Assembly: GCA_947476045.1 (NCBI GenBank)
Contig: CANJNZ010000024.1
Coordinates: forward strand, 1 to 57,000
Reading direction: 5' to 3'
DNA length: 57,000 bases
Source of the DNA: Chthoniobacteraceae bacterium
GTDB taxonomy: Bacteria; Verrucomicrobiota; Verrucomicrobiia; Chthoniobacterales; Chthoniobacteraceae
The notes below the pieces were generated by a model. That model searched no databases. It was given only the letters and a program-made list of their open reading frames with translations, and was not told where the DNA came from. Made by a program: the position numbers and the translations under genes. Each line of letters opens with the position of its first letter. The first letter of the stretch is position 1. Positions 35,565 to 43,916 of the stretch are shown here, piece by piece.

Positions 35565-36062
35565 ATGTATCAGACGAACGAAATCTTTGCCAAAATGCCC
35601 GCCGCCACTGCTGCGAGCCTCTTCACCCATCTTGCCGAAAACGAAAAGGAACTCGTGAGGGCTACGGTTGATTCACTCGCCAAGCAGCGGAATCTGCGCC
35701 CGGTTTTCGTCGAGCGGAAACCGAAGCTGGAACGTTTTGCATGGATGCAGGAGGCACTCGGGCGTCAGAGGAACGCAGCCGTTGCTGCGCATCTGCTGCA
35801 AATCTGGCTTGTGGGCGCGCACGCGAAATTGCTCTGCGATTTCCTCGACGCCCTCGGCATCGCTCACGACGAGAACGGCACCATCGAGGAACTGCCCGCC
35901 GCGCCGGATAAAGCGAAGCTCACCACCGCTGTGGACGCTATTTTTGCGCAGCACGACCCATCGGTCGTTGCGGTTTATCTGCACGCTTTCCAAGCTACGG
36001 ACGAACACGGCTGGCCGAGTCTCGAAGAACTCCTCGCGACGGATGCGCGGCTGAAGCTGTAG
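35565..36062 (+). CDS. Hypothetical protein (helical)
   Basis: A 165-aa protein from ATG 35565 (MYQTNEIFAKMPAATAASLF); the open frame extends upstream to 35436, but that part lies in the repeat cluster. Predicted mainly alpha-helical and soluble, with no signal peptide or cysteine motif. The stretch KLERFAWMQEALGRQRNAAVAAHLLQIWLVGAHAKLLCDFLDALGI resembles a small all-helical fold. I do not recognise a family. Codon usage looks like its neighbours, so it is probably real. It converges on the hydrolase gene 63 bp downstream. Confidence 0.65.
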   Translation: MYQTNEIFAKMPAATAASLFTHLAENEKELVRATVDSLAKQRNLRPVFVERKPKLERFAWMQEALGRQRNAAVAAHLLQIWLVGAHAKLLCDFLDALGIAHDENGTIEELPAAPDKAKLTTAVDAIFAQHDPSVVAVYLHAFQATDEHGWPSLEELLATDARLKL

Positions 36063-36125
36063 TGGCGCTCCGGCATGGACGGGATGCACGGGATGGTCGC
36101 GCTGACCTTTCAAAAAAACGCGCGG

Positions 36126-37001
36126 CTACTTCGCCCAGCCGTTTTGCCTGAACCAAAATAGCACGTCTTTTCCCCACGGATGGACATCGCCTGCGGGCAC
36201 GCCACGACTGCCGACGCTGAGACCGATTCCATGCGGGCCTTTTTGGTAGATATGAAAGTCATAGGGCACTTTTACTGCGCGTAGGGCCTGCACAAACCGG
36301 AAGCTGTTTTCGGGCAGCACCACGGTGTCTTCGCCGGTGCTCCATACGAAGCATGGCGGCGTTTCCTTCGTCACTTGTTTCTCGTTTGAGAGATCTTCCA
36401 CGAGTTTCGGATCGGGGTTGTTGCCGAGCAGGTTTTGTTTCGAGCCGCCGTGCGTCACTCCGTTTTCCATGGAGATGACACCGTAGCAGATGACGCCGAA
36501 ATCGGGGCGGCAGCTCACTTTTTCCACCGCATCTGCATCGTCCGCTTTGCCTGCATCGAAATGTGTAACAACCGTCGTCGCGAGGTGGCCGCCAGCGCTG
36601 CTGCCCATCACCCCCACGCGCTTCACTCCGTATTTCTCCGCGTTTGCACGCACGGTGCGAATAGCGCGCTGGGCGTCCTGCATCATCACGGGATGACGGT
36701 AGCCACGGCTACCAAGCCGGTATTTCAGCACGAAGCACGCGATGCCGTTGTCCGAAAGAAAAGTCGCGTAGCCGTCGCCTTCATGCCCCGCGAGTCCGCC
36801 GTAGCCGCCGCCGGGGCAGATGACGATTGCCGTGCCGCTCGCCTTTTCCGCAGTGGGTAAATACGGCGTGAGCGTGGGGACGTCGCGGTCCTCCTTGCCA
36901 ATCGCGCCGGGCGCGTCGCCCTCCCAAAGTCGGAACGGCGCACCGGCGGGCGCGGCATGCAGTGCGGTAGTGGCGAGGACGAGAGCGGCGAGGAGTTTCA
37001 T
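36126..37001 (-). CDS. Secreted alpha/beta hydrolase, acetyl-xylan esterase-like
   Basis: A 291-aa exported hydrolase of the BD-FAE/endo-xylanase-associated esterase type. Signal peptide MKLLAALVLATTALHA; oxyanion-hole region ICPGGGYGGLAGHEG; nucleophile elbow GSSAGGH; acidic residue in WSTGEDTVV; catalytic His in QKGPHGIGL. The family acts on acetyl or feruloyl groups of plant polysaccharides, though the substrate here is not provable. It is flanked by copies of a short GGACGGGATG-like repeat at 36076-36098 and 37086-37106. It has its own promoter region and no operon partner. Confidence 0.85.
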   Translation of the reverse strand: MKLLAALVLATTALHAAPAGAPFRLWEGDAPGAIGKEDRDVPTLTPYLPTAEKASGTAIVICPGGGYGGLAGHEGDGYATFLSDNGIACFVLKYRLGSRGYRHPVMMQDAQRAIRTVRANAEKYGVKRVGVMGSSAGGHLATTVVTHFDAGKADDADAVEKVSCRPDFGVICYGVISMENGVTHGGSKQNLLGNNPDPKLVEDLSNEKQVTKETPPCFVWSTGEDTVVLPENSFRFVQALRAVKVPYDFHIYQKGPHGIGLSVGSRGVPAGDVHPWGKDVLFWFRQNGWAK

Positions 37002-37098
37002 CGGGTTTTGGTGTGAGTGGAAAAGTTACGCCGCACTTACAGCACTCATCGCCCATCGCTCACAGCGAAAAATGCGAGGGCTCGTGGACAGGATGAAC

Positions 37099-37128
37099 GC
37101 GATGGACTGCGCGCATCGCGTCCATCGC
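37099..37128. repeat. Inverted repeat between hydrolase and coaD
   Basis: GCGATGGAC-12 bp-GTCCATCGC, perfect 9-bp arms, in the 164-bp region between the divergent starts of the hydrolase and coaD genes. The loop contains TGCGCGCA. It resembles the GGA-GATG type short repeats also seen at 36076-36098. Too far from either start, and lacking a U-run, to be called a terminator. Confidence 0.45.
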
Positions 37129-37165
37129 GCTTGCACTCCCCTTCCCGCTCCAGCAATCTCGCCCT

Positions 37166-37645
37166 GTGAAACGCGCCATCTACGCCGGCTCCTTTGATCC
37201 CGTCACCAACGGACACCTCGATGTCCTCGCACGCGCTGCCGCAGTGTTCGACGAAGTCCTCGTCGCCATCGCTCACAACTCCGAAAAGCGCGGACTCTTC
37301 ACGCCCGAAGAGCGCGTCGTGATGATCGGCGAGGCCACCCGCGACATGCCCAATGTGCGTGTCACTCATTTCAACGGCCTGCTCGTGGAGTTCGCCAAAG
37401 CGCAAAATGCCTGTGCAATCATCCGTGGCCTGCGTGCCGTGAGCGACTTCGAGTTGGAATTTCAAATGGCGCTGATGAACCGCCGGCTCGCGCCGGGCCT
37501 CGAAACTTTCTTCCTCATGCCGAAGGAGGAATACAGCTACGTCAGTTCCCGTCTCGTGAAAGAAGTCGCCAGCCTCGGCGGCGACATCACCGCGTTTGTC
37601 CCCGAGGGCGTCGCCCGCGCACTGCGGGGAAAATTTCCCCGCTAA
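37166..37645 (+). CDS. coaD: Phosphopantetheine adenylyltransferase
   Basis: Fourth step of coenzyme A synthesis, transferring AMP from ATP to 4'-phosphopantetheine; 159 aa. The nucleotidyltransferase signature GSFDPVTNGHLDVL (T/HxGH type), FNGLLVEFAK, IIRGLRAVSDFELEFQMALMN and YSYVSSRLVKEVASLGGD are all present. The start is GTG at 37166. A YdcF-like gene follows after 14 bp, so the two may be co-transcribed. Confidence 0.95.
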   Translation: MKRAIYAGSFDPVTNGHLDVLARAAAVFDEVLVAIAHNSEKRGLFTPEERVVMIGEATRDMPNVRVTHFNGLLVEFAKAQNACAIIRGLRAVSDFELEFQMALMNRRLAPGLETFFLMPKEEYSYVSSRLVKEVASLGGDITAFVPEGVARALRGKFPR

Positions 37646-37659
37646 ACTGTAGCGCCAAA

Positions 37660-38238
37660 ATGCGCATCACCCGTCGTCGGCTGCTCATTACGATCTCAAT
37701 CATTGCCGGAGTGATCACGGCGTTTTGTATCCCGATAATATGGGATGGCCTGCACGACGAACTAGTGAAGTGCGATGTCGGCGTCGTGCTCGGCAACAAA
37801 GTCGAACGCAGTGGAGCCCCATCACCAGCGCTGCAGGCCAGACTGGACAAAACGCATCAACTCTACCGCGACGGGTGGTTTCACGATGTGCTTGTGAGCG
37901 GCGGCCTCGGAAAAGAAGGCCACGATGAGGCTCTGGTGATGAAAAACTATCTTGTGGCTCATGGCGTTCCGCCTGAACGCATCATCGTAGATAGCAAAGG
38001 CATTACCTCTCTCGCCACCGCACGAAACACAGCCCGTCTCGCAAGGCAACATGACTGGACCACCGCTTTCATCATTTCACAATACTTCCATATTTCACGC
38101 ACACGCCTCGCGCTGACTCGTTGCGGTGTATCCGCTCCAGGCGCCGCCCATGCAGACTATTGGTCTTGGTGGGACTTTTACTCCGTGCCCCGTGAAGCCG
38201 TCGGCTACGTGAGCTACTGGATCAAAGCGAAACCTTGA
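37660..38238 (+). CDS. YdcF/SanA-like DUF218 protein
   Basis: A 192-aa membrane-anchored protein: N-terminal helix at about 8-28 (LLITISIIAGVITAFCIPII), then a DUF218 domain with DVGVVLGNKVERSGAPSPALQARLD, VSGGLGKEGHDEA, AHGVPPERIIVDSKGITSLATARN and AFIISQYFHISRTRLALTRCGV. SanA-type proteins influence envelope barrier function and vancomycin sensitivity in enterobacteria by an unclear mechanism. It lies 14 bp after coaD and converges on the manganese operon, with 3 bp between the stops. Confidence 0.85.
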   Translation: MRITRRRLLITISIIAGVITAFCIPIIWDGLHDELVKCDVGVVLGNKVERSGAPSPALQARLDKTHQLYRDGWFHDVLVSGGLGKEGHDEALVMKNYLVAHGVPPERIIVDSKGITSLATARNTARLARQHDWTTAFIISQYFHISRTRLALTRCGVSAPGAAHADYWSWWDFYSVPREAVGYVSYWIKAKP

Positions 38239-38241
38239 TTC

Positions 38242-39075
38242 TTACACCGCACGTCGGCGCAACAGGCCGTGACGTGGAGCGAACAGCAGCGCGCAGACAA
38301 AGGCGCACGCTTGCACCAACACGATGCACGCACCGGGTGCCCCATCGAGGAAGTAGCTGAGATACACGCCCAGCAGCGCAGAACCTACGGCAGTGAGCAC
38401 AGCAACGATCAGCATCCTATCGAAGCGGCGCGTGAGCAGCAGCGCCGTCGCACCAGGCGTGACGAGCACCGCAATCACAAGGATAAGTCCTACGGCCTTC
38501 ATCGCGGCAACGATTGTGAGCGAGAGCAGGATAAGTAGAAGGTAAGTGAAACCCTTCACAGAAAGCCCGAGCGCACGGGCGTGCGATGGATCAAAGCACA
38601 CCAGCGCGAGGTCGCGTCGCAGCGCGAGGATACAGCCCAGCACGGCGAGCGAAATGCCGCACGTCTCCTGCATCTGCGCGGTGGAGATTCCCAGGATATT
38701 CCCGAATAGAATGTGATCGAGATGGAGGTCTGATGGTGTTTTGGAAAACAGCACCAACCCGAAGGCAAAGAGGCCTGTGAATACGACACCCATGACTGCG
38801 TCCTCCTTGATGCGACTGTTCGCTTTCACCCAGCCCGTCGCCACTGCGCAGAAGAGCCCGCTTCCAAACGCACCAATCGCTAGCGGAATGCCTGCGATAT
38901 AAGCGACTACGATTCCTGGCAGCACCGCGTGCGATATCGCATCACCCATCAGCGACCACCCGCGCAACACGAGGAAACACGAGAGCACCGCTCCAACAGC
39001 AGCGATGAGCGCACCGATGCCAAGTGCTTGCAGCATGAATCCGTATTGAAAGGGTTCGATTAGCTTCTCGATCAT
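38242..39075 (-). CDS. Manganese/iron ABC transporter permease (second)
   Basis: A 277-aa ABC-3 family permease from MIEKLIEPFQYGFMLQA, with about eight membrane helices. Family features are RGWSLMGDAISHAVLPGI, the conserved FGNILGI loop and GLILVIAVLVTPGATALLLT. The frame reads on upstream to 39333, but that part overlaps the other permease; the ATG at 39075 overlaps its stop as ATGA. It is paired with 39072-39917, so the transporter probably uses a heterodimeric channel, as in SitC/SitD-type systems. Last gene of the operon. Confidence 0.9.
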   Translation of the reverse strand: MIEKLIEPFQYGFMLQALGIGALIAAVGAVLSCFLVLRGWSLMGDAISHAVLPGIVVAYIAGIPLAIGAFGSGLFCAVATGWVKANSRIKEDAVMGVVFTGLFAFGLVLFSKTPSDLHLDHILFGNILGISTAQMQETCGISLAVLGCILALRRDLALVCFDPSHARALGLSVKGFTYLLLILLSLTIVAAMKAVGLILVIAVLVTPGATALLLTRRFDRMLIVAVLTAVGSALLGVYLSYFLDGAPGACIVLVQACAFVCALLFAPRHGLLRRRAV

Positions 39076-39917
39076 ACGACCTCCCTCCGCCGTGCGCGGC
39101 GCATGGCAAGCAGTCCGTGCTTTGGCGCAAGGACGAGCGTGATGACGAAGATCATGGCTTGCAGAGTGACGATGCAGCCGCCGGTCGCGCCGTTGAAAAA
39201 GTAACTCGCATACGCGCCAACGAACGATGTGACAACGCCTAGCGCGGCACCGATGAGCAGCATCACACCGAAGCGATCCGTGAGCAGATAGGCCGTAGCG
39301 CCCGGCGTCACTAGCATGGCAACGACGAGGCACGCGCCGACCGCTTGCAATGCAGCGACAGCGGTGGCCGAGAGCAAAAGCAGCAGCGTGACGTGCAGCC
39401 AGCCCACACGCAGCCCGAGGGCGCGGGCCTGGTTGGGATCAAAACAAAACAACATCAAGTCGCGCCACTTCAGCCCGAGAACGAGCAGGCAAATGCCGGA
39501 AACGATGACGACCTGCACAACATCGCCCGCAGCGATGCCGAGGATGTTGCCGAAGACGATGCTCTTCAAATCCACGCGGCTGGGAAAAATCGAAATCAGC
39601 AGCAGACCCAGCGCAAAGAACGTAGTGAAGACGATGCCGATCACGGCGTCCTCGCGCACTGGTGTTTTTATTTTCACAAAAGCCATCGCCCCCGCCGCGA
39701 GCAGGCCGCTCGTGAATGCGCCCAGCGCGAACGGAAGACCAGCGAGATAAGCGAGCACGACGCCCGGCACGACCGCGTGCGAAAGCGCATCGCCCATGAG
39801 CGACCAGCCCTTCAGCGTGATGAAGCCGGAGAGCAGACCACACACGCCACCGATGAGCGCGCTCGTCCACATCGCGGTGATCATGTAGTGATACTCAAAT
39901 GGAGTGTGCCACGTCAT
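39072..39917 (-). CDS. Manganese/iron ABC transporter permease (first)
   Basis: A 281-aa ABC-3 permease from MTWHTPFEYHYMITAMWTSAL. It shares with its neighbour the motifs KGWSLMGDALSHAVVPGV, FGNILGIAAGD, CFDPNQARALGLR and GACLVVAMLVTPGATAYLLT. The ATG lies one base after the ATPase TGA (TGAGATG), and its stop overlaps the second permease start. The two permeases are related in sequence and probably arose by duplication. Confidence 0.9.
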   Translation of the reverse strand: MTWHTPFEYHYMITAMWTSALIGGVCGLLSGFITLKGWSLMGDALSHAVVPGVVLAYLAGLPFALGAFTSGLLAAGAMAFVKIKTPVREDAVIGIVFTTFFALGLLLISIFPSRVDLKSIVFGNILGIAAGDVVQVVIVSGICLLVLGLKWRDLMLFCFDPNQARALGLRVGWLHVTLLLLLSATAVAALQAVGACLVVAMLVTPGATAYLLTDRFGVMLLIGAALGVVTSFVGAYASYFFNGATGGCIVTLQAMIFVITLVLAPKHGLLAMRRARRREVV

Positions 39918-39918
39918 C

Positions 39919-40818
39919 TCAGCCCTCCTCTTTCTCCCGCTCGGTGATGAGTTCCTCGTGGCCTGCGCGCTCGCGGTATTCGAGGTGGCCTTTTTTGCCG
40001 AGGACAAGCGGGCGCTCATCATCCGTGAACACCGTGACCTGCCGTCCGTCGTGATCATGCACGGTCGAGGCTGCGAGATCGAACTGCCGCAGCGCACCGC
40101 CAAAAGCGCGCGTGAGATTTTCCGCCGTAAAAACTTCCGCCGTCGGACCGCACGCGAGCACGGTGCGATTGATGAGCACGACTTGATCGCAAAACTCCGG
40201 CACCGATCCGAGATTGTGCGTTGAGACAAGGATGAGCCGCCCCTCCGCGCGCAATTCGCGCAGCAACATCACGATGGCCTCCTCGGTCTTCACATCCACA
40301 CCGGTGAAAGGCTCATCGAGCAAAATGACGCGCCCGCTCTGCGCGAGCGCGCGCGCCACGAAGACGCGCTTTTTTTGCCCGCCGGAAAGCTCGCCGATTT
40401 GCCGGTCGCGAAACTCCCACATACCGACGCGGCGCAGGCCGTCCTCGACCGCCGCGCGATCCGCCGCGCGCGGGATGCGCAGGAAATTCATGTAGCCGTA
40501 GCGGCCCATCATCACCACGTCGTGAACGCTGACGGGGAAATTCCAGTCCACCTCCTCGGCTTGCGGCACATAGGCGACCCAGCTTTTTTTTTGCGCAGCG
40601 CGCACCGGTTGCCCATTCACCGAGACACTCCCGTGGCTCGGCGCGATGAATCCCATCAGCGCCTTGAAGAGCGTGGACTTGCCCGAACCGTTCACGCCCA
40701 CGAGTGCGCAGATAGTTCCGCCGCTCAGGCGAAAACTCGCGTCACTCAGCGCGGTGTTGCCGTTCGGATAGGTCACGGCGACTTCGCGGGCTTCGAGCGT
40801 GAATGGTTCAGCGGACAT
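39919..40818 (-). CDS. Manganese/iron ABC transporter ATP-binding protein
   Basis: A 299-aa ATPase from [17 protein letters not shown]. It shows Walker [11 protein letters not shown]-loop [19 protein letters not shown] (the 'VDW.FP' phrase is typical of the Mn/Zn/Fe family), signature [17 protein letters not shown], Walker [13 protein letters not shown] and the switch STHNLG. About 50 residues follow the ATPase core, ending [22 protein letters not shown], which I do not recognise; this C-terminal extension is rich in charged residues and His and might sense metal (inference). The start is 4 bp after the outer-membrane protein stop. Confidence 0.92.
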   Translation of the reverse strand: MSAEPFTLEAREVAVTYPNGNTALSDASFRLSGGTICALVGVNGSGKSTLFKALMGFIAPSHGSVSVNGQPVRAAQKKSWVAYVPQAEEVDWNFPVSVHDVVMMGRYGYMNFLRIPRAADRAAVEDGLRRVGMWEFRDRQIGELSGGQKKRVFVARALAQSGRVILLDEPFTGVDVKTEEAIVMLLRELRAEGRLILVSTHNLGSVPEFCDQVVLINRTVLACGPTAEVFTAENLTRAFGGALRQFDLAASTVHDHDGRQVTVFTDDERPLVLGKKGHLEYRERAGHEELITEREKEEG

Positions 40819-40822
40819 TTTC

Positions 40823-41635
40823 TTAAAAGCGAAGTGAAATTCCGAGGAAGGGCTGCAAATCCGGTGCAGCGCGGGTGATGCCGAAATTGCAACCAGCGTC
40901 GAGTTGCACGTTATCCGTGACGGCGAAGGTAAGCCCGCAGTCAATCTGCCCGACCCACGGCGCACTGCGCTCGGTGCTGACCACGGCGACAAATTCCACA
41001 TAGCCGCCAATGCGCTCGGTGATGTCGTGACTGAAGGTGATCGAATTCAGCCACTCGGAGTGGTGCCCGCGCCCGTCGGCGTCGGCGAGCCAGTCCACCT
41101 CGGTCATCACGCCCATGCCCCAGCCGCCCGGCAGTTCCACCGCAAGCGGGAGGATGATGCCGCCTTCATACTCGCCCTGTCCATGCAGCGGCACTTTTAC
41201 AAAGGGCATCACCGCCGCAGCCGTCGAACCTCCGTCATTGCCCCAGAGATTCACCTTCAGCCGCATCGTTAGGTCTCCCCATCCGCGAGTCGTGATGCCG
41301 CCTTTGCGTTCGCGCGTGTAACTGTCGAATAGCATCTGCAAATCCACGCGATTCGTCAGGCCGAGCTTGAGGTTGATGGGCGCGAAATTCCACGCCTCGG
41401 ATCGCTCGCGGTGGTTGCGTTCGAGCGTCACGTTTAGGAAGTCCAATTCCACCTGCCAGTGCCCGGCATCCACTGTGTAGGGGCTTTCCGTTTGGTCGGG
41501 CCGGTCGGTGCTCAGTTCGCGCATCTGCGCGCGCGGCGTGGGGTGAAAGAGGTCGTAGCCGGATTTGTCCGCTGCCACTGGAGCGCCTGCGAGAGCCGTG
41601 CTTGCAAGGGCGATGAGTGCGAGTGAAGCGCGCAT
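40823..41635 (-). CDS. Predicted outer-membrane beta-barrel protein in the Mn operon
   Basis: A 270-aa exported protein: signal peptide [22 protein letters not shown], then many alternating amphipathic strands and a terminal aromatic (FLGISLRF), the usual barrel assembly signal. The segment [23 protein letters not shown] is characteristic of the 'transporter' / MetA-pathway-of-phenol-degradation-like OMP family (PF13557-like). Its ATG overlaps the stop of the substrate-binding protein gene (TAATG) and the ATPase gene follows after 4 bp, so it is an integral member of the manganese operon. A role as an outer-membrane Mn2+ channel is inference. Confidence 0.85.
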   Translation of the reverse strand: MRASLALIALASTALAGAPVAADKSGYDLFHPTPRAQMRELSTDRPDQTESPYTVDAGHWQVELDFLNVTLERNHRERSEAWNFAPINLKLGLTNRVDLQMLFDSYTRERKGGITTRGWGDLTMRLKVNLWGNDGGSTAAAVMPFVKVPLHGQGEYEGGIILPLAVELPGGWGMGVMTEVDWLADADGRGHHSEWLNSITFSHDITERIGGYVEFVAVVSTERSAPWVGQIDCGLTFAVTDNVQLDAGCNFGITRAAPDLQPFLGISLRF

Positions 41636-42576
41636 TATTTCGCCCCTCCGAGAAATGCCTGCACGATGGTCTCGGCGTTTGTTTCCAAAAGACGCAGATA
41701 AGTCGGCGCTGGGCCGTCGGCATCCGTCAGCGAATCTACATAGAGCACGCCGCCGTAGCGTGCGCCTGCTTCTTTTGCGACCTGCTGCGCGGGCTTGTCG
41801 CTCACGGTGCTCTCGGAAAACACGACGGGGATTTTGTTTTTCCGGACTACATCAATCACGTTTTGCACCTGCTGCGGCGTGCCCTGCGCGTCGGCGTTGA
41901 TCGGCCACAGATAGAGCTGCTGCATCCCGTAATCGCGGCAGAGGTAGGAAAAAGCACCCTCGCTCGACACAAGCCACCGCTGCTCCGCCGGGATGCGCGC
42001 CAGCTTTTCCCGCACGGGAGCTTCGAGTGCGCGGATTTTCGCAGAATAAGCGGCGGCGTTGGCTGCGTAGGCTTCGGCGTGCGCGGGATCGAGTTTGGCG
42101 AGCGCGGCGCGGATGTTTTCCACGTAGCGCACTGCGTTCGCCGGCGACATCCACGCGTGAGGATTCGGCCTGCCCGTGTATGGCCCCTCGGAAATTCCCA
42201 TTGGCTCAATACCCTCGGTAAGCACGGCCTGCGGCACGCCTTTCACGTTTTCAAAAAACTTCTCGAACCAGCGCTCGAGATTCATCCCGTTCCAAAGCAC
42301 CAGGCTGGCCTGCTGTGTCTTCACGATGTCCTTGGGCGTCGGCTCGTAGCCGTGGATTTCCGATCCTGGCTTGATGAGGGATTCCACATCCGCGTGTTCG
42401 CCCGCCACGTTCTTCGCCATGTCCGCGAGGATAGTGAAGGTGGTGAGCACCAGCGGACGACCCAAGTTTTTCCTTGGTTCCGGTGTGCATGCTCCGAACA
42501 GCAGCGCCAGTGCGGCGCACACAAGTGCCGGGATACCGAATCGAAACTGATAGCTTGGCGCAATGTTCTTAGCCAC
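41635..42576 (-). CDS. Manganese ABC transporter substrate-binding lipoprotein
   Basis: Cluster A-I (ZnuA/PsaA/MntA) metal-binding protein, 313 aa from GTG 42576. A lipoprotein signal with lipobox LFGAC is followed by the binding protein. The four likely ligands are His in EIHGYEPTPKD, His in RPNPHAWMSP, Glu in VSSEGAFSYL and Asp in YVDSLTDADG; an H-H-E-D set and the absence of a His-rich loop favour Mn2+/Fe2+ over Zn2+. A TTG at 42612 would give 325 aa, but the candidate operators at 42569-42616 overlap that region, so the start is uncertain. First gene of the operon, divergent from mntR. Confidence 0.9.
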   Translation of the reverse strand: MAKNIAPSYQFRFGIPALVCAALALLFGACTPEPRKNLGRPLVLTTFTILADMAKNVAGEHADVESLIKPGSEIHGYEPTPKDIVKTQQASLVLWNGMNLERWFEKFFENVKGVPQAVLTEGIEPMGISEGPYTGRPNPHAWMSPANAVRYVENIRAALAKLDPAHAEAYAANAAAYSAKIRALEAPVREKLARIPAEQRWLVSSEGAFSYLCRDYGMQQLYLWPINADAQGTPQQVQNVIDVVRKNKIPVVFSESTVSDKPAQQVAKEAGARYGGVLYVDSLTDADGPAPTYLRLLETNAETIVQAFLGGAK

Positions 42577-42582
42577 GACTAA
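42569..42582. promoter_or_regulatory. Candidate MntR operator 1 (TTAG-N6-CTAA)
   Basis: TTAGCCACGACTAA: 4-bp inverted arms TTAG/CTAA with a 6-bp centre (five if the flanking C/G is counted: CTTAG...CTAAG). It shares the layout and part of the centre with site 2, 34 bp away, and resembles DtxR-type palindromes. It lies at the head of the manganese operon beside a divergent mntR gene. Confidence 0.55.
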
Positions 42583-42602
42583 GACTCGTAGCTTCAAGAA
42601 AG

Positions 42603-42616
42603 TTAGACGCAACTAA
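42603..42616. promoter_or_regulatory. Candidate MntR operator 2 (TTAG-N6-CTAA)
   Basis: TTAGACGCAACTAA, the second copy of the TTAG-N6-CTAA palindrome, centred 34 bp from site 1 and 38 bp before the mntR ATG. Its right arm overlaps TAAAAT at 42614-42619, a possible -10 for mntR. Binding here could repress both the operon and mntR itself. Confidence 0.55.
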
Positions 42617-42653
42617 AATCTATCGCAGGGTTGAACTTTTATTTTCTCCCGCC

Positions 42654-43142
42654 ATGCTCCGCGCCGTGCCCCGCACCACCAAGCCAACTCCGAAGACAGC
42701 CAAGACCGCAAAACGCACCAAGGCCAGCCCTGCGCAGTCCACCGTCGCGCGCGAGGACTATCTCGAGTGCATCCTGCAATTGATCCAAAGCAAGGGTCTC
42801 GCCCGGGCCGTGGACATCGCCACCACGCTCGACATCGCCCAGCCAAGCGTCACGGCAATGACGCAGCGCCTGGCAGCCGAGGGCCTGCTGACTTACGAAA
42901 AATACCGGGGCATCACGCTCACCACCGAGGGTGAAAAACTCGCGAGCGCGATTATCCAACGCCATCAAATCCTGACGCGCCTGCTCCGCCACTTCGGCCT
43001 CGATGAAGCGACCATCTACCGCGACGTGGAAGGCATGGAGCACCACATCAGCCGCAAAACGCTAAACGCATTTGACGCCCTCACCGCCGAACTCGATCAC
43101 AGCCCCGCCCTCGTGGCCCGTCTGCGCGCGGCAATGCTATAG
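42654..43142 (+). CDS. mntR: Manganese-responsive transcriptional regulator MntR (DtxR family)
   Basis: A 162-aa metalloregulator: a Lys/Thr/Ala/Pro-rich N-terminal extension (about 30 aa), a winged helix with DIAQPSVTAMTQRLAAEGLLTYEKYRGITLT, and a dimerisation domain. All six B. subtilis MntR metal ligands are matched: Asp8 and Glu11 (here D35, E38 in REDYLECI), His77 (H104 in QRHQIL) and Glu99, Glu102, His103 (E126, E129, H130 in DVEGMEHH). This strongly indicates Mn2+ sensing. It is divergent from the Mn ABC operon, which it presumably represses when manganese is replete. Confidence 0.93.
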   Translation: MLRAVPRTTKPTPKTAKTAKRTKASPAQSTVAREDYLECILQLIQSKGLARAVDIATTLDIAQPSVTAMTQRLAAEGLLTYEKYRGITLTTEGEKLASAIIQRHQILTRLLRHFGLDEATIYRDVEGMEHHISRKTLNAFDALTAELDHSPALVARLRAAML

Positions 43143-43148
43143 CGAACC

Positions 43149-43913
43149 TCACTGCGGCTCGTAGCGCGGGTTCCAGTATCCGTTATCCGCGCTTGGCCCG
43201 AACCAGCCAATTTTCTGTTTAGTATCGTCGCCTCCGTAATAGTTCTGGCCGCCAAGTTTGCTTGGAGGTTCTGCGGAAACATGTCCATCGCACCACGCGA
43301 CATTCGCTTTTCCGCGATGGCGGAAATGAACGCTCGGAGAGAGCGCGCCGGCTAGTTTTCCGATGGGTGAAACCCATTCCCACGGCTCGGCAAAGGGATA
43401 TTCCTGCACTCCGTTGTCTCTGCTCAACGCGCAGTCCGCGAACATCACGGTGCGTGCGGGATTTGGGAGGTTGGCGGTGCTTTCTCCAAGCCATTTATTT
43501 ACGGGCATCCCGCCGACATAGACTGCATTGTAGCCGTAGCCGCCGCTGCCATTTTCAAAACTGTCTGCGCCTTTGACGATGTCACGAAATACGGGGCACA
43601 GCTTCACGCGCGCTTCGGCGCCGAGATACGAAGCGAGCGGGCCTTTGGTGGGATCAAAAGGCGCGCTGCTGCCGGTGCGGACGCCGTGCCAGCGGACATT
43701 GTTGCTTGGCTCCTGCGCTGGGCAAAACCGCCCATCGTGTTCCCCGGCATAGCGCAAATTTGCGGAGGCAAGTTCGCGGAGATTGTTTATGCATTGCACC
43801 GAGTTGCCTTCCTCTCGCGTGCCCTGCATGGCAGCAAAAATCAGCCCGGCCAAAATGGCGATGATGGTAATGACTACAAGCAGTTCGATGAGGGTGAAGC
43901 CGCGTTCTTTCAT
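43149..43913 (-). CDS. Pseudopilin-like protein with H-X9-DG motif
   Basis: A 254-aa protein with prepilin leader MKERGFTLIELLVVITIIAILA (cleavage after G5) and the C-terminal motif HRGKANVAWCDGHVSAEP, the H-X9-DG signature of the large Planctomycetota/Verrucomicrobiota pseudopilin family. The middle contains paired Cys segments. It starts 3 bp after the upstream PEP-CTERM gene's stop, so it belongs to the operon that begins at the cobalamin riboswitch. Role unknown. Confidence 0.85.
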   Translation of the reverse strand: MKERGFTLIELLVVITIIAILAGLIFAAMQGTREEGNSVQCINNLRELASANLRYAGEHDGRFCPAQEPSNNVRWHGVRTGSSAPFDPTKGPLASYLGAEARVKLCPVFRDIVKGADSFENGSGGYGYNAVYVGGMPVNKWLGESTANLPNPARTVMFADCALSRDNGVQEYPFAEPWEWVSPIGKLAGALSPSVHFRHRGKANVAWCDGHVSAEPPSKLGGQNYYGGDDTKQKIGWFGPSADNGYWNPRYEPQ

Positions 43914-43916
43914 CGC

